Source: Staphylococcus cohnii subsp. cohnii | GTDB taxonomy: Bacteria > Bacillota > Bacilli > Staphylococcales > Staphylococcaceae | Assembly: GCF_002902365.1 (NCBI RefSeq) | Contig: NZ_PPQC01000006.1 | Span: 1 to 64,000 of the forward strand | Direction: 5' to 3' | DNA length: 64,000 nt | Shown here: one piece after another, positions 8,286 to 19,166 of the stretch | How the letters are laid out: every line of letters begins with the position of its first letter | Numbering within the stretch: the first letter of the stretch is position 1 | Translations under genes and position numbers: made by a program | Notes under the pieces: generated by a model | What the model was told of the DNA's origin: nothing | The model's database searches: none | The model's input: only the letters and a program-made list of their open reading frames with translations

Positions 8286-9569
8286 TTAAGATTCTAATAG
8301 TAAATCTTCAGGATTTTCAATTAATTCTTTAATAGTTTTTAAGAAACCTACTGCTTCTTTACCATCGATGATTCTGTGATCATAACTTAACGCAATGTAC
8401 ATCATCGGACGGTTTTCAATTGTATCTGCATCGATAGCAATTGGACGTGTAATAATAGAGTGCATACCTAAAATCGCAGCTTGGCTACCATTAATAATAG
8501 GTGTAGACATCATTGAACCAAAGATACCGCCATTGGTAATAGTAAACGAACCATTTACCATGTCATCTAAACCTAATTTTTTATCACGCGCTTTGATAGC
8601 TAAATTAGCGATTTCATCTTCAATTTCGGCAAAGTTTTTCTTATCACAATCTCTTACAAATGGTACTAGTAAACCATCATCTGTAGATACTGCAACCCCG
8701 ATGTCATAGTATTGTTTAGTAATCATGTCTTCACCATCAATTTCAGCGTTTACTTCAGGGTATTTTTTCAAAGCTGCTACTGATGCTTTTGTAAAGAATG
8801 ACATAAATCCGAGTTTTGTGCCATCATGATCTTTAATGAACTGTTCTTTTTTACGTTTACGTAGGTTCATCACATTTGTCATGTCTACTTCATTAAATGT
8901 TGTTAACATCGCTGTATTATTAGATACTTCTAATAATTTTTTAGAAGCTGTTTTCTTACGGCGAGACATTTTTTCTCTGATAACTGGTTTTGTTGGATTT
9001 TGTTGAGCTGCTTGTTTTTTAGGTTCTTCTTTTGTTGATGATTGTGCAGCTTGTTCATTTTTATTATTTTGTGTTTGATCAACATGTTCTTTTCTAACAA
9101 CGTCATTTGATTGTGTTGTTACTTCTGATAAGTCAATGCCTTTTTCACGTGCATATTTACGTGCAGATGGTGTCGCATTCACACGTTGTCCTTTATCTTG
9201 CGAATCGTCAGTAGCGCTATCATTATCCTTTTGAGATGCTGATTCTGATTGTGATTGCTCTGATTCTTTCTTATTATCAGATGCTTGTGATTCAGAATTG
9301 TCTTGTTTTGGTGCTTCTGAATTATTATTGCCACTTCCTTCGCCTACAACAGCGATAGATTGACCAACTTCTACAGTATCACCTTCATTTGCAAGTAATT
9401 CTTGCAATACGCCAGCTTCTTCAGAAACAACTTCGACGTTTACTTTGTCTGTTTCTAATTCAAGGATAGCTTCACCTTTATCTACACTATCACCGACTTG
9501 TTTTAACCATTCTGCAATGGTACCTTCTGTAATGGATTCTGCTAATTCTGGAACTTTTACCTCTGGCAT
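8286..9569 (-). CDS. odhB: Dihydrolipoyllysine succinyltransferase, E2 of 2-oxoglutarate dehydrogenase
   Basis: This is the E2 core of the 2-oxoglutarate dehydrogenase complex, which moves the succinyl group from lipoate to CoA in the TCA cycle. It is 427 residues long. The lipoyl domain spans about residues 1-76 with the lipoylated Lys42 in ETDKVNVE. A Ser/Gln/Asn-rich linker follows, with the peripheral subunit-binding domain at about 130-165 ('[17 protein letters not shown]'). The catalytic domain has the active-site 'SYDHRIIDG' (His398, Asp402). It is 13 bp downstream of odhA and co-transcribed with it. The E3 subunit (lpd) is not in this window. Confidence 0.97.
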   Translation of the reverse strand: MPEVKVPELAESITEGTIAEWLKQVGDSVDKGEAILELETDKVNVEVVSEEAGVLQELLANEGDTVEVGQSIAVVGEGSGNNNSEAPKQDNSESQASDNKKESEQSQSESASQKDNDSATDDSQDKGQRVNATPSARKYAREKGIDLSEVTTQSNDVVRKEHVDQTQNNKNEQAAQSSTKEEPKKQAAQQNPTKPVIREKMSRRKKTASKKLLEVSNNTAMLTTFNEVDMTNVMNLRKRKKEQFIKDHDGTKLGFMSFFTKASVAALKKYPEVNAEIDGEDMITKQYYDIGVAVSTDDGLLVPFVRDCDKKNFAEIEDEIANLAIKARDKKLGLDDMVNGSFTITNGGIFGSMMSTPIINGSQAAILGMHSIITRPIAIDADTIENRPMMYIALSYDHRIIDGKEAVGFLKTIKELIENPEDLLLES

Positions 9570-9582
9570 GCTTAACTTCCCC

Positions 9583-12387
9583 CTAGTTAAATTTTGTGCT
9601 TTGTTCGATTATCATATTTTGAACAAGTTTGTGTATTTCTCCATCACCTTCAGCAGGAGCTGAACGTTGAATACGGCCATGATAACTTAAATCATATTTA
9701 TCAGTTGTTAATTCTTTTAGATATGGATAAACAAACGACCAAGCGCCTTGGTTCTTAGGTTCTTCTTGTACCCAAGCTACATTTTCTAAATTAGGTAGTT
9801 CATTTAGTAATGTTTCAATTTCTTCAGCTGGGAATGGATACAATCTTTCCACGGCAACTAATAAAATTGAATTGTTTGGATTTTTTGCTAAATATTCTTT
9901 TAAATCAATAAACATTTTACCTGAAGCTAGGATAACTTTTTTAATAGCATCCTTATCGTGTTCTTCTGGTAAAATTGGTTCAAATTTTCCAGATGTAAAT
10001 TTATCGATTGGATCAGCAACCGTTTTATTACGTAAGAGACTCTTAGGAGACATTACCACTAGTGGTCTCATTGATTGTGTACCTAAGCTAGCAGCTTGAG
10101 CTCTCAGTAAATGGAAGTAGTTGCTTGAGCTTGATAAGTTAACTACTGTAGCGTTATTTTCTCCAGCTAATTGTAAAAATCTTTCTAGACGTGCCGAAGA
10201 ATGTTCAGGGCCTTGCCCCTCAAATGAATGAGGTAAGAATAGTGTTAAACCTGAACGTTCGCCCCACTTGGCTCTAGCACTAAATAAGAAGTTGTCGAAT
10301 ATCATTTGAGCCATATTAGAAAAATCTCCATATTGTGCTTCCCAAATTGTCATGCAGTCTTTATTTTGCACATTATAACCATATTCAAAACCAACAACCG
10401 CTGCTTCTGATAGTGGTGAGTTACGCACTTCAAAAGTTGCCTTTTGTCCTGGGACATTGTGCAGTGGGATATATTCTTCACCTGAATCAGGATCGTGAAG
10501 TACGGCGTGACGGTGACTGAATGTACCACGTTCACTATCTTGTCCAGTTAGACGAATAGGTGTACCTTTTTGAGTGATTGTTGCGAAGGCTAATTGTTCT
10601 GCTTGAGCCCAATCAACTAATCCGTCTTCACTCTCAAAAGGTTCTCTTCTTTTCTCTAAGACTTTATTTAATTTTTTTAGAACATTAAAGTTAGATGGAT
10701 ATGATAGCATTGCATCATTAATTTCTTTAAGTTGTTCATAACTTACATCCACATCGACACTTTGGAGTGGTTCTGCAAGACTATCTGGTTTTTGCATATC
10801 AGGATTATCCATCTTGTCGTTTTTATCTATTTCATCATGAGCGGCACGGAGTTCTTTTTGAACTTCATCAAAGATTTGATTCATTTGATCTTCAGAAATA
10901 ATATTATCTTGAACTAATTGATGACCATAAAGTACATCAACAGGGTCATGTTTTCGAATATTGTGGTATGGTAACGGATTGGTAATGGATGGTTCATCCA
11001 TCTCATTGTGTCCATATCGACGATATCCAACCAAATCAATGACAACATCTTTATGAAATTCTTTTCTAAACGCCATAGCAATTTCAATTGCCTCAATAGT
11101 TGCTTCAACATTATCTGCATTAACATGCATGATAGGTACATCGTAACCCTTTGCAACATCAGATGAATACGTTGTGGAACGACCATCTTCTGGCTCAGTT
11201 GTGAAGCCAATTCTATTATTAGTGATGATGTGAAGTGTACCGCCTGTTGAATAGCCATCTAAATTTTCCAAATTCATGGCTTCGAAGTTAATACCTTGCC
11301 CTGGGTACGCAGCATCACCATGTATTAATATCGGCATAGATTTATGGAAATCAGTGTGAACAGCTCCAGATTTATCAGTATCATCTTGATTTGCACGTGT
11401 TTTACCTAAAACAACTGGTGCAACTATTTCAAGGTGACTTGGGTTATTCGCAAGAGAAATACGTTGTTCACTGCCATATGAATTTGTAGTTTTGACACCA
11501 CCTAGATGGTATTTCACATCTCCTGACCAACCTGAAGTTAATTCTAAACTGCCATCTTTCGGTAGGAATTTCATTGGATCAGTATGCATGAATTCTGAGA
11601 TCATCATTTGATACGGTTTTTCTAACACATGTGTGAGTACATTTAATCTACCACGGTGGGCCATACCGATTTGTATGTTTTGAATGCCTTCATCACTAGC
11701 AAGTCTTAATGTCTGTTGTAACATAGGAACTAGTGTATCTACACCTTCTATGGAGAAACGTTTTGCGCCCACAAAATTTTTGTGTAAATATTTTTCGAAG
11801 CCTTCTACATGTGCTAAGTTTTTAAATAATTCAATCTTTTGATTATCGTTTAATGTTGCTTTGTATGGTGTTTCTATTCTACGTTTTAACCATACTCGTT
11901 CCCTATTGTTATTGATATGTGTATATTCAAATGCAATAGGGCCTTTATAACGTTTTTCCATACGAACAATAGCTTCATAAGCATTATCGTAAATATCTTT
12001 AAAGTGTTCAGATACGATACCTGCTGAAATTGATTCTAATGTTTCTCTATCCAAATTAAAATCTTCAATATTTAATTTAGGAAGATTTTCTCTTACAGGT
12101 TTGTTAACTGGATAAATATCTGCCAATAAATGCCCATATTGACGTATGTTATCTATGAGACGCATAACACGTTTAATCGTGCTATCAGCTTTAGTCGCAG
12201 TTTGTTGACCTTCAGCTGTATTTGTTGCGATGTTTGCTTCACCGTTTTTGATTGTACTAAATAGGACTTGTAAATCTTCAGGGACTGAAGCTGGATCATT
12301 CAAATACAAATCATATAAATCTAAAATGTATCCAAGATTTGCCCCGAAATTTACAGGTGCCTGGGTAACCTGACTTTCGTTGCTCAT
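9583..12387 (-). CDS. odhA: 2-oxoglutarate dehydrogenase E1 component
   Basis: The 934-residue thiamine-diphosphate-dependent E1 decarboxylates 2-oxoglutarate and succinylates the E2 lipoyl group. It has the N-terminal E2-binding segment ('[22 protein letters not shown]') and the ThDP region '[12 protein letters not shown]', '[10 protein letters not shown]' and '[14 protein letters not shown]'. The transketolase pyrimidine-binding domain contains '[11 protein letters not shown]'. The length is normal for Gram-positive OdhA. GGAGGGTG lies before the ATG. It is the first gene of odhAB and has a cre-like site just upstream, consistent with known CcpA repression of TCA genes in staphylococci. Confidence 0.97.
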   Translation of the reverse strand: MSNESQVTQAPVNFGANLGYILDLYDLYLNDPASVPEDLQVLFSTIKNGEANIATNTAEGQQTATKADSTIKRVMRLIDNIRQYGHLLADIYPVNKPVRENLPKLNIEDFNLDRETLESISAGIVSEHFKDIYDNAYEAIVRMEKRYKGPIAFEYTHINNNRERVWLKRRIETPYKATLNDNQKIELFKNLAHVEGFEKYLHKNFVGAKRFSIEGVDTLVPMLQQTLRLASDEGIQNIQIGMAHRGRLNVLTHVLEKPYQMMISEFMHTDPMKFLPKDGSLELTSGWSGDVKYHLGGVKTTNSYGSEQRISLANNPSHLEIVAPVVLGKTRANQDDTDKSGAVHTDFHKSMPILIHGDAAYPGQGINFEAMNLENLDGYSTGGTLHIITNNRIGFTTEPEDGRSTTYSSDVAKGYDVPIMHVNADNVEATIEAIEIAMAFRKEFHKDVVIDLVGYRRYGHNEMDEPSITNPLPYHNIRKHDPVDVLYGHQLVQDNIISEDQMNQIFDEVQKELRAAHDEIDKNDKMDNPDMQKPDSLAEPLQSVDVDVSYEQLKEINDAMLSYPSNFNVLKKLNKVLEKRREPFESEDGLVDWAQAEQLAFATITQKGTPIRLTGQDSERGTFSHRHAVLHDPDSGEEYIPLHNVPGQKATFEVRNSPLSEAAVVGFEYGYNVQNKDCMTIWEAQYGDFSNMAQMIFDNFLFSARAKWGERSGLTLFLPHSFEGQGPEHSSARLERFLQLAGENNATVVNLSSSSNYFHLLRAQAASLGTQSMRPLVVMSPKSLLRNKTVADPIDKFTSGKFEPILPEEHDKDAIKKVILASGKMFIDLKEYLAKNPNNSILLVAVERLYPFPAEEIETLLNELPNLENVAWVQEEPKNQGAWSFVYPYLKELTTDKYDLSYHGRIQRSAPAEGDGEIHKLVQNMIIEQSTKFN

Positions 12388-12408
12388 ATTACACCCTCCA
12401 CAAAATAG

Positions 12409-12422
12409 TTAAAACGCTTACA
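12409..12422 (-). promoter_or_regulatory. Candidate CcpA cre site upstream of odhA
   Basis: The minus strand reads TGTAAGCGTTTTAA, one mismatch from the consensus TGWAANCGNTNWCA. It lies about 22 bp before the odhA start. CcpA repression of odhAB is inferred. Confidence 0.55.
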
Positions 12423-12476
12423 AATCAATAATAGCATTAAATATAACCAAATTAAAGTGTCAATAACTAGTTATAT

Positions 12477-12511
12477 GAAAAAAGCAGAACCTGATTTTAT
12501 TTGGCTCTGCT
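12477..12511 (-). terminator. Terminator of arlRS
   Basis: AGCAGAGCC / AGGTTCTGCT form an imperfect stem with TTTTTT following on the minus strand. It lies about 60 bp past the arlS stop and upstream of odhA. Confidence 0.7.
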
Positions 12512-12571
12512 AATTGTATTTTCATTTTATAGCGTAACATATTTTCCGTCGAATTAGTAACCGGTTTAAAA

Positions 12572-13927
12572 TCAAAATGTGATTTTAAATGTCGTGTATT
12601 TTCCTACTTCACTTTCTACATGAATCGTCCCATGATTTAATTCAATGATTTTTTTAGCAATCGATAAACCTAAACCGTTTCCTCCTAATTTTCTAGAACG
12701 AGATTTATCTACTCTATAGAATCTATCGAAAATAAAATCTATATCTTCTTTTGGAATACCAACACCGTGGTCAGTGATTTCTATTGATATTTGTTTGTTT
12801 CGCAGATTTGTCTGAATTTGAATATATTTATTAACTTGATCATATTTCATAGCATTATCAATGAAGATAACTAATACTTGTTCGAATTGATAACGATCTA
12901 TTTTTATATTAAGCGGTTTATGATACGGTTCAAATTCAAAAATATAATCTTGATGTAGCTGTTTTAAAGATTTAATTCTAGAAGTTATCTCTTGATTAAT
13001 TTCTACGCTTTCTGTTTCGTTTTCTTTACTGTTGTTATTATCTTTTGTTAATAATAATAATTCTTCAACTAATTTTGTGATTCTAGTCATCTCTTCTAAG
13101 GATATATCGAGAGATTCTTCAAGAATTGCTGCATCTTTTTTACCCCAACGCTGTATCAAATTCAAGTGTCCTTGAATAATTTGTAATGGTGTTCGTAGTT
13201 CATGAGAAGCATCTTCAACAAATTGTCGCTGTTGATTAAACGACTCTTCCAATTGAAACATCATTTCATTAAAGGTAACAATTAAATTATCTGTTTCTTC
13301 ATAATTTGTAACTAGATCAACTTTTTCTTGGAAACCATCACGACGAATTTGCTGCATTTTATTAGACATTAAGATTAAAGGTTTTGTAATTTGTGCAGAA
13401 AAGAAGTAACTTACCATTGCAGTGATAAAAGTAGCAATAATGCCAAATATGAGTGCAATAAAATATAGCGAATTAACAAGTGCATTATAATTTTCTAAAG
13501 AATGAATGATTACACTATATCCTTTAAAGTGTTGCGTATTAATTCGATTTGTAATAATTAAATAATCGTTGTTATGATACTTTTTTATCAAAGCAGTATT
13601 GATTTCTTTTGGTTTGAAATTGGGTGAATAAACGATATTGTTATCATTTGAAGTTTCTATTTGTTTTTCACCTTTTTTATCAAAAAGAATCACTTTTTGA
13701 AAATTACCTAACGATGCATTTAAATCTAATGGCGTAATATCATTCAATTGTTTCGTTTCGAATAGTTGAACGATATCAGATGAACTTCTTTCTGCTTCGC
13801 TAAGTTCATTGTGACGTAATGCATTACTTAGAAAGAATATAATAATTAAACTAAATATAAAAATTGTTGAAAATGTAATGGTTGTTGTGATAATCATCCA
13901 CTTGGTTTTTAGTTTACGCTGTTTCAT
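12572..13927 (-). CDS. arlS: Sensor histidine kinase ArlS
   Basis: This is the membrane sensor kinase of the ArlRS two-component system, which in S. aureus governs autolysis, adhesion and virulence regulators. The 451-residue protein has a first membrane segment at about 12-34, an extracellular domain, a second membrane segment at about 150-172, HAMP, then the H-box '[13 protein letters not shown]' with phospho-acceptor His242. N, G1 and G2 boxes follow ('IDNAMKYD', 'ITDHGVGI', '[12 protein letters not shown]'). It overlaps arlR by 4 nt, so the two are translationally coupled. All catalytic motifs are intact. Confidence 0.95.
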   Translation of the reverse strand: MKQRKLKTKWMIITTTITFSTIFIFSLIIIFFLSNALRHNELSEAERSSSDIVQLFETKQLNDITPLDLNASLGNFQKVILFDKKGEKQIETSNDNNIVYSPNFKPKEINTALIKKYHNNDYLIITNRINTQHFKGYSVIIHSLENYNALVNSLYFIALIFGIIATFITAMVSYFFSAQITKPLILMSNKMQQIRRDGFQEKVDLVTNYEETDNLIVTFNEMMFQLEESFNQQRQFVEDASHELRTPLQIIQGHLNLIQRWGKKDAAILEESLDISLEEMTRITKLVEELLLLTKDNNNSKENETESVEINQEITSRIKSLKQLHQDYIFEFEPYHKPLNIKIDRYQFEQVLVIFIDNAMKYDQVNKYIQIQTNLRNKQISIEITDHGVGIPKEDIDFIFDRFYRVDKSRSRKLGGNGLGLSIAKKIIELNHGTIHVESEVGKYTTFKITF

Positions 13928-14586
13928 TTTCTAACCACATACCCCACACCACGTACAGTTTCGATAATTTTATCTTTGCCATATGGTTTTAGCTTATTTC
14001 TTAAATAGCGTATATATACATCAACAACATTTGTTTCAACTTCTGAATCATATCCCCACACATCTGCGATAATTTGCTCTCGCTGTAATACATGATTACG
14101 ATTTTCAGCCAATAAGGTCAATAAATCATATTCTGTTTTCGTCAAATCTAATGTATTACCATCTACAGTGACTTTAAAGCCATCTTTATCTATAATAATG
14201 CCTTGCATGTCTATGATGTTTTTTTGTGGCTGTCTACGCAACATTGCCCTAATTCTTGCTAATAATTCTTCAATATCAAATGGTTTTACTATATAATCAT
14301 CTGCCCCATAATCTAATCCTGCTACTTTATCGTAAGTGTCACTTTTAGCTGTGATAATAATTATAGGAGTGGCTTTATTTTGTCTTACTTGTCTACAAAT
14401 TTCTAAACCATTAATATTAGGTAACATCAAGTCTAACAAAATTAAATCGTAATCATTGGTTAAAGCTTTTTCTAACCCAGGTTTGCCATCATATTCAATA
14501 TCTACTACATAATTTTCGTGTTCTAATTCTAGTTCAATGAAACGAGCAAGATTTTGTTCATCTTCAACAATTAAAATTTTTGTCAT
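13924..14586 (-). CDS. arlR: Response regulator ArlR
   Basis: The OmpR/PhoB-type regulator has 220 residues. The receiver domain has acidic Asp8, Glu9 and phospho-acceptor Asp52 ('[15 protein letters not shown]'), Thr at 'IIITAKSD' and Lys at 'YIVKPFD'. A C-terminal winged helix ends with '[17 protein letters not shown]' and '[12 protein letters not shown]'. It is very close to S. aureus ArlR. It is the first gene of arlRS, and its promoter region backs onto the divergent small RNA locus at 14720-14925. Confidence 0.96.
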   Translation of the reverse strand: MTKILIVEDEQNLARFIELELEHENYVVDIEYDGKPGLEKALTNDYDLILLDLMLPNINGLEICRQVRQNKATPIIIITAKSDTYDKVAGLDYGADDYIVKPFDIEELLARIRAMLRRQPQKNIIDMQGIIIDKDGFKVTVDGNTLDLTKTEYDLLTLLAENRNHVLQREQIIADVWGYDSEVETNVVDVYIRYLRNKLKPYGKDKIIETVRGVGYVVRK

Positions 14587-14719
14587 TGCTTACACCTCAA
14601 AATATATAATATATGAAATAACTGTTTATAGAAAGTAACAGGGTATTAAAAATGCAATAAGATAGTGAATATAATTAAGTGTAACAATGTTGAAATAAAA
14701 GATTAGAAAAATTTTTAAA

Positions 14720-14777
14720 ATCTAATTGACAATTATTCTCAGTATTGTATAATGTAATTGAAAATGATTATCAATAC
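14720..14777 (+). promoter_or_regulatory. Strong promoter with two Fur boxes for the IsrR-like small RNA
   Basis: TTGACA at 14726-14731 and TATAAT at 14748-14753 are 16 bp apart. A Fur-box-like sequence (ATTGACAATTATTCTCA) covers the -35 region from 14725. A better match (ATTGAAAATGATTATCAATA) covers the start site at 14757-14776. This implies repression when iron is sufficient. Confidence 0.8.
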
Positions 14778-14925
14778 TACATAGACATTCCCCCCACACA
14801 TATTTGTTTTAGTAGGAATGATCATTTTCGTAAATATCCCCTTTTATATGCCCGTAAAAGACTAACGTTGTAAAACAACGTATATATAAAAACCGGTTTT
14901 GCAGTGTAAAATCGGTTTTTATAAT
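14760..14925 (+). ncRNA. isrR: IsrR-like Fur-regulated, C-rich small RNA
   Basis: The segment follows a consensus promoter with Fur boxes, contains no reading frame, and ends with a rho-independent terminator (AAAAACCG at 14888 paired with CGGTTTTT ending at 14920). C-rich stretches expected to pair with Shine-Dalgarno sequences lie at 14790-14795 (CCCCCC), 14838-14841 and 14851-14853. In S. aureus the iron-sparing small RNA IsrR (S596), which represses mRNAs of iron-consuming enzymes, lies between arlR and a PAP2 gene and is of similar size. Here the location, promoter design and C-runs all agree. The exact ends are estimated. Confidence 0.8.
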
Positions 14926-14980
14926 AATTTTTGACACAATTAAATTAAGTTTGAGATAAAATTATTTCAGACGAATTTAA

Positions 14981-15018
14981 AAAAGGCAATTTCTATTTTT
15001 GTATAGAAATTGCCTTTT
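14981..15018 (-). terminator. Terminator of the PAP2 gene operon (bidirectional hairpin)
   Basis: AAAAGGCAATTTCTAT and ATAGAAATTGCCTTTT form a 16-bp perfect stem with a short loop and T or A runs on both sides. It lies 45 bp past the PAP2 stop. Confidence 0.8.
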
Positions 15019-15062
15019 TCTCTATTTTAATATGATTTAACTGCTCAAAGTATAATTATTAA

Positions 15063-15677
15063 TTATATTTTTAACTTGTGTCTTAATATCAATGTTGATA
15101 AAACGACGCAAAAAGCACCACCAATAATACCAGCAATGATATCTGTAGGATAATGCACACCTAGATATACTCTTGATGATGAAATTAAAATAATAAATAG
15201 TGCTGAAAGACCTATCATTATCCCTTTTGTTTTCCCTTTTAAGACACGATTAGCAATGTAAATCGTACTGCCAAAGAAAGCAGCTGAGCCCATGGCGTGT
15301 CCACTTGGAAAACTAAAACCAGAGATATCTATAAGTCTTAATAATGTAGGTCGTTCTCTATCAAATATATTTTTTAATAATGGATTTAAAGTACTTGATA
15401 AACTCATAGCTATAGCAAAGAAAAGTGCCTCTATATTTAACTTTTTTAGCATTAAATAGGCAATGAGTAATAATGATAAACAAACCATTGCCCATACTTC
15501 ACCGATTTTAGTTACTCCTAAGAAAAATGTGGTAGTTATGAAGCTTTCAGAAGAATATATAAATTCGTAAACTTCATTGTCTATCCATTTTCCTAATCTA
15601 GATTCATGGAAGGATGCAATAATGCCAAAAATTAATGTAAAAATAATGAGTAGACTTATTCTTTTCCAACGACTCAT
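15063..15677 (-). CDS. PAP2 superfamily membrane phosphatase (PgpB-like)
   Basis: The 204-residue protein has about six membrane segments. It carries the three phosphatase motifs of the PAP2 family: 'KNIFDRERP' (KX6RP), 'FPSGHA' (PSGH) and 'SRVYLGVHYPTD' (SRX5HX3D). Such enzymes remove phosphate from lipid phosphates or isoprenoid pyrophosphates such as phosphatidylglycerophosphate or undecaprenyl pyrophosphate. GGGAGG precedes the ATG. It follows murG, which uses an undecaprenyl carrier, by 18 bp, so a role in lipid-carrier recycling is plausible but not shown. Confidence 0.85.
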   Translation of the reverse strand: MSRWKRISLLIIFTLIFGIIASFHESRLGKWIDNEVYEFIYSSESFITTTFFLGVTKIGEVWAMVCLSLLLIAYLMLKKLNIEALFFAIAMSLSSTLNPLLKNIFDRERPTLLRLIDISGFSFPSGHAMGSAAFFGSTIYIANRVLKGKTKGIMIGLSALFIILISSSRVYLGVHYPTDIIAGIIGGAFCVVLSTLILRHKLKI

Positions 15678-15695
15678 TGCGTATCCTCCCTATTA

Positions 15696-16769
15696 TTAGT
15701 TATTTGCATCTTTAACAATTTTATGAAATAAATCTTGGCGTGTAAAACTTTCTTTGTATGTTTGCATTTGAGTGATGATTGATTCACGGTGTGTTTCAAT
15801 ATCTTTTAACTGATCGATAAGTTTATGTTCAGTTAAAGTGTCTTCTGGAATCGTTCTTCCAAAACCTTTAGATTCAAAATTTTTCGCATTGTCAATTTGA
15901 TCACCTCTAGATTGGTCAAGACCTAAAGGAATTAAAAGCATTGGAATTCTTAATGCTAAGAACTCATAAATAGCGTTTGAACCAGCACGGCTAATAACTG
16001 TATCTGTTATCGCTAATAAGTCAGTTAAATCGTCTTTAACAAATTCAAATTGAACATAACCTTCTTTATTCGTTAAGGATTGGTCTAACAATCCTTTACC
16101 AGTTAAATGAATGACTTGATAATTTTTTAATAATGCATCTAAATTATCTCTAATTATATCATTTAACTTTTTACTTCCAAGGCTACCTCCCATGATTAAT
16201 AAAACTTTTTTATCATCTTTAAATTCTGTTAATTGATAGCCTCTATTTTTATCACCACTTTTTAAATCTTCACGGACTGTAGCACCTACAAAATCTGCTT
16301 TGTCACTAGGAAGATATTGCAATGTATCTTCAAAGGTCGTATAAATCTTTTTAGCAAATTTTAAAGCAATTTTATTTGCTAAACCTGGTGTTAGATCAGA
16401 CTCATGTATGATTGTTGGAATTTTTAAAGATTTAGCAGCAATAACTACTGGCACAGATACAAAACCCCCTTTTGAAAATAATAGGTCAGGTCGTTCTTTT
16501 TTTAATATTCGTCTTGCATCGAATATACCTTTTAAAACTTTAAAAATATCTTTGATATTTTCGAAAGAGATGTATCGTCTTAATTTACCACTTGAAATTT
16601 TATGGTATGGAACCTCTGGTAATTGAGATTCAATCATTTCTCGTTCCATACCATTTTTTGAGCCAATATAAAAAGCTTCATGTCCTTCTTCTAAAGCTGT
16701 TGGAATCAAACTAAGATTTACAGATACATGTCCAACAGTACCGCCACCCGTAAATGCGATTTTTGTCAT
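15696..16769 (-). CDS. murG: UDP-GlcNAc:lipid I N-acetylglucosaminyltransferase MurG
   Basis: MurG converts lipid I to lipid II on the inner face of the membrane, the last cytoplasmic step of peptidoglycan precursor synthesis. It has 357 residues. The N-terminal 'FTGGGTVGHVSVNL' is the glycine-rich lipid-side loop (here GGGTVGH, the staphylococcal variant of GGxGGH). 'HESDLTPGLANK', 'IMGGSLGSKKLN' and 'VISRAGSNAIYEFLALRIPMLLIP' are the donor-sugar site. It forms a tight cluster with an acetyltransferase (10-bp gap) and ctpA upstream, and the PAP2 gene downstream. Confidence 0.96.
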   Translation of the reverse strand: MTKIAFTGGGTVGHVSVNLSLIPTALEEGHEAFYIGSKNGMEREMIESQLPEVPYHKISSGKLRRYISFENIKDIFKVLKGIFDARRILKKERPDLLFSKGGFVSVPVVIAAKSLKIPTIIHESDLTPGLANKIALKFAKKIYTTFEDTLQYLPSDKADFVGATVREDLKSGDKNRGYQLTEFKDDKKVLLIMGGSLGSKKLNDIIRDNLDALLKNYQVIHLTGKGLLDQSLTNKEGYVQFEFVKDDLTDLLAITDTVISRAGSNAIYEFLALRIPMLLIPLGLDQSRGDQIDNAKNFESKGFGRTIPEDTLTEHKLIDQLKDIETHRESIITQMQTYKESFTRQDLFHKIVKDANN

Positions 16770-16779
16770 ATTATTACCT

Positions 16780-17289
16780 CTATTCTTCTAATTTTTTATA
16801 ATAGGCATAGAATGGTTCTCCTTTATCGAAAGGAGGATAATCAATATTTACTTCACCTAATTTGATAAAGCCAAATTTTTGGAATAATCCTTGAGCACGT
16901 TTATTCAATGCAAAAGTGTCAGTTAACATTACATGTACATTATCTTTTAACGCAAGGTTAACAGCAAAATCAAATAATTTTGTTGCAGCGCCTTTATATT
17001 CTGATGAGGCTGCTAATCTGTGAATAACGTATGCATTTTTTCTATCAATTGGCCATGCCAGTTCATCATACCATTCAGATTGTTGTTGGTCGACAACTAT
17101 AAAAGCATAAATTATCTCATTTTCTTCTAGTACAAATAGTGAGTCTTTACTAATATCTTCTTTAAAATGTGATTTTAATGGATATTGTTCATCCCATTGT
17201 GTATTATTTTCTTGTTTCATTATTGATTTTGCTTCTTCTACAATCGTTAAAATAGTTGGTAAATCATTTATAGTACCTAATCTTATCAT
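16780..17289 (-). CDS. GNAT family N-acetyltransferase
   Basis: The 169-residue protein has a GNAT fold. 'AYVIHRLAASSEYKGAATKLFDFAVNLA' is the acetyl-CoA-binding motif A, and 'NKRAQGLFQKFGFIKLGEVN' is motif B. The acceptor is unknown. It sits between ctpA and murG with gaps of 10-15 bp, so it is probably co-transcribed with cell-wall genes, as in S. aureus. Its function there is not established to my knowledge. Confidence 0.85.
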   Translation of the reverse strand: MIRLGTINDLPTILTIVEEAKSIMKQENNTQWDEQYPLKSHFKEDISKDSLFVLEENEIIYAFIVVDQQQSEWYDELAWPIDRKNAYVIHRLAASSEYKGAATKLFDFAVNLALKDNVHVMLTDTFALNKRAQGLFQKFGFIKLGEVNIDYPPFDKGEPFYAYYKKLEE

Positions 17290-17304
17290 GGCAGTTTCAC
17301 CTCT

Positions 17305-18786
17305 TTAATTTAATTTATTTAATAAAGTTTTTAACACAGTATCTTCTTTATTAGCTTTATTAACTAAAGCTTGAGTGAATTTATCATTGGTTTGTTTGTC
17401 GAACTTTCCGTTAACTGTTAAATTATTATCTTTTTGGAATGATTTAACTGCCTCTACTAAATCGTTATCAAAGTTTTTAGAGTTATTATTAGTTTCATAG
17501 TTTAATGCAGATAGACCTATTTTTATTGTTTTTATATGTTTGTCTTCATCACCCAATTGGTAAGTTTGTGTATTAGGTATGACATTTAATGATTGATATT
17601 CGGGTTCTTTAATTTTTGTATCAGGTGTAATACCTTTTCCATGAATATAATGGGATTTTGGTGTTAGCCATTTCATATTCGTAAATTTCAATAACGAACC
17701 GTCGTCAAATTCATGTGTTGTTTGTACAATACCTTTACCAAAAGTTTTTGAACCGTATACTTTGGCTTTATTATAATCCATCATTGCACCTGTAAATACT
17801 TCAGATGCACTGGCTGACCCTTTGTTTACTAAAATTGAAACATCCATATCTTTAGCTTCTTTGGTAGCGTCGTTCGATGTTTTTATTTGTTCTTTCTGAT
17901 CGCCTTTTTCAAGTTGAACTGCAGTTTTACCCTTATCTATGAAAATATTCACCATTTTTACAGCTTCATCAAGTAATCCACCGGGATTATTACGTAAATC
18001 GAGAACAATTTTTCTAATTCCATCTTTATGTGCTTTAATAATTAAAGATTTTAACTCACCTGATGTACTACTTTGGAATTTATTAATTGTAAACACACCA
18101 GTATTTCCATGTTTTTCATATTCTACACTCTTAACGTGTATCTTATCTCTTTTAATAGTGATTTCGTGTGCTTGATTCGCTCTTTCAATTGTTAGTGTAA
18201 CTTTTGTTCCTTGTTTTCCTCGCACTTTTTTGACAATAGCTTCAAGTGGTTGTCCTTTAATAGACTTACCATTTACTTTAGTCACTACATCTTTAGGTTG
18301 AATGCCAGCTTTTTCCGCAGGGGAGTTTTTCATCGGACTTGTTATTTGAATTTCATCTCCTTTTTTTTGCATTTCAGCACCGATACCAACAAAATCACCT
18401 GAGACATCTTCATTAAACGATTTAGATTCCTTTTTTGTCATATACTCTGAATATGGATCATCTAAATCTTTAACCATCCCTTTAATTGCAGATTCAGATA
18501 TTTTTTCTGAATCAGTATTTTTATAATACTCTTTATTTAAAATACGATAGACATCTTCAACTTTTTTCATTTCTGTTTTTTGACTTCCATCCAGTCCACT
18601 TGTCCAATGCATGATTGCTATGGTTGCAAAGACTGTTAAAATTGCTGTTATGAGCACAATACTTATGATTGTTAAAATAAAATTTTTACGTTTAAAGCTC
18701 AATTTTTTAGTGGGCTGGTTGTTATTTGCATCGTCAGTTTTAGTTTCTTCGTTGTTTTCATTTTCCATGTCTGATCTTTCCGACAT
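17305..18786 (-). CDS. ctpA: C-terminal processing protease CtpA
   Basis: The 493-residue S41-family serine protease is anchored by one membrane segment (about residues 35-57). It has a PDZ domain (about 120-205, 'EIQITSPMKNSPAEKAGI') and the S41 domain. Catalytic Ser lies in 'NKGSASASEVFTGAM' (about 328) and Lys in 'SKTFGKGIVQT'. A C-terminal peptidoglycan-binding domain contains 'LVEAVKSFQKDNNLTVNGKFDKQT'. It acts at the cell surface and in staphylococci affects cell-wall homeostasis and virulence. AGGAAG lies before the ATG. It starts the ctpA-acetyltransferase-murG-PAP2 cluster. Confidence 0.93.
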   Translation of the reverse strand: MSERSDMENENNEETKTDDANNNQPTKKLSFKRKNFILTIISIVLITAILTVFATIAIMHWTSGLDGSQKTEMKKVEDVYRILNKEYYKNTDSEKISESAIKGMVKDLDDPYSEYMTKKESKSFNEDVSGDFVGIGAEMQKKGDEIQITSPMKNSPAEKAGIQPKDVVTKVNGKSIKGQPLEAIVKKVRGKQGTKVTLTIERANQAHEITIKRDKIHVKSVEYEKHGNTGVFTINKFQSSTSGELKSLIIKAHKDGIRKIVLDLRNNPGGLLDEAVKMVNIFIDKGKTAVQLEKGDQKEQIKTSNDATKEAKDMDVSILVNKGSASASEVFTGAMMDYNKAKVYGSKTFGKGIVQTTHEFDDGSLLKFTNMKWLTPKSHYIHGKGITPDTKIKEPEYQSLNVIPNTQTYQLGDEDKHIKTIKIGLSALNYETNNNSKNFDNDLVEAVKSFQKDNNLTVNGKFDKQTNDKFTQALVNKANKEDTVLKTLLNKLN

Positions 18787-18848
18787 TTTATCACTTCCTA
18801 AATATATGTATAATTCAAATCAAAATTTTATTGATTTGAAAATAAAAG

Positions 18849-18884
18849 TAGCTGGGATTGAATCATTAAAGATTAATCCCAGCT
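18849..18884 (-). terminator. Terminator of the msrA-msrB-crr-yozE operon
   Basis: AGCTGGGATT with its complement AATCCCAGCT (extended through ATT) forms a long stem with an 8-nt loop. Minus-strand T-rich sequence follows. It is about 60 bp past the yozE stop. Confidence 0.65.
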
Positions 18885-18944
18885 CTCTATGATACTTTAT
18901 TATTTTAATATACTTTACTATATTCGCTCAAATATAAACTAAGA

Positions 18945-19166
18945 CTAAAATTTTAACCATTCAGTATATTCTTCATATAAACTATCGAAAACAGACATTG
19001 AAACGGTGTAACTTCCTTGCATTTCAATGTAATCTGATAGTGCATGAAAATCTTTTTCCTGTCGTGGAAAAGACAAATCATCAAAAATTTCTTCTGCTAA
19101 TTCGCCTTTTTCATCTTTTCGACCACGTGCTGTTAATGCAAATTGATAAAATGAATGATCTTTCAT
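18945..19166 (-). CDS. yozE: YozE family SAM-like protein
   Basis: The 73-residue protein matches the YozE SAM-like (DUF1250) family: '[43 protein letters not shown]'. The molecular function is unknown. It overlaps crr by one base (stop/start junction), and is thus translationally coupled as the last gene of the msrA-msrB-crr operon, an arrangement also seen in S. aureus. Confidence 0.85.
   Translation of the reverse strand: MKDHSFYQFALTARGRKDEKGELAEEIFDDLSFPRQEKDFHALSDYIEMQGSYTVSMSVFDSLYEEYTEWLKF

Noticed and set aside
10335-11258. Several open frames inside odhA on both strands
   Set aside because: They overlap a highly conserved gene and have no start signals or family matches.
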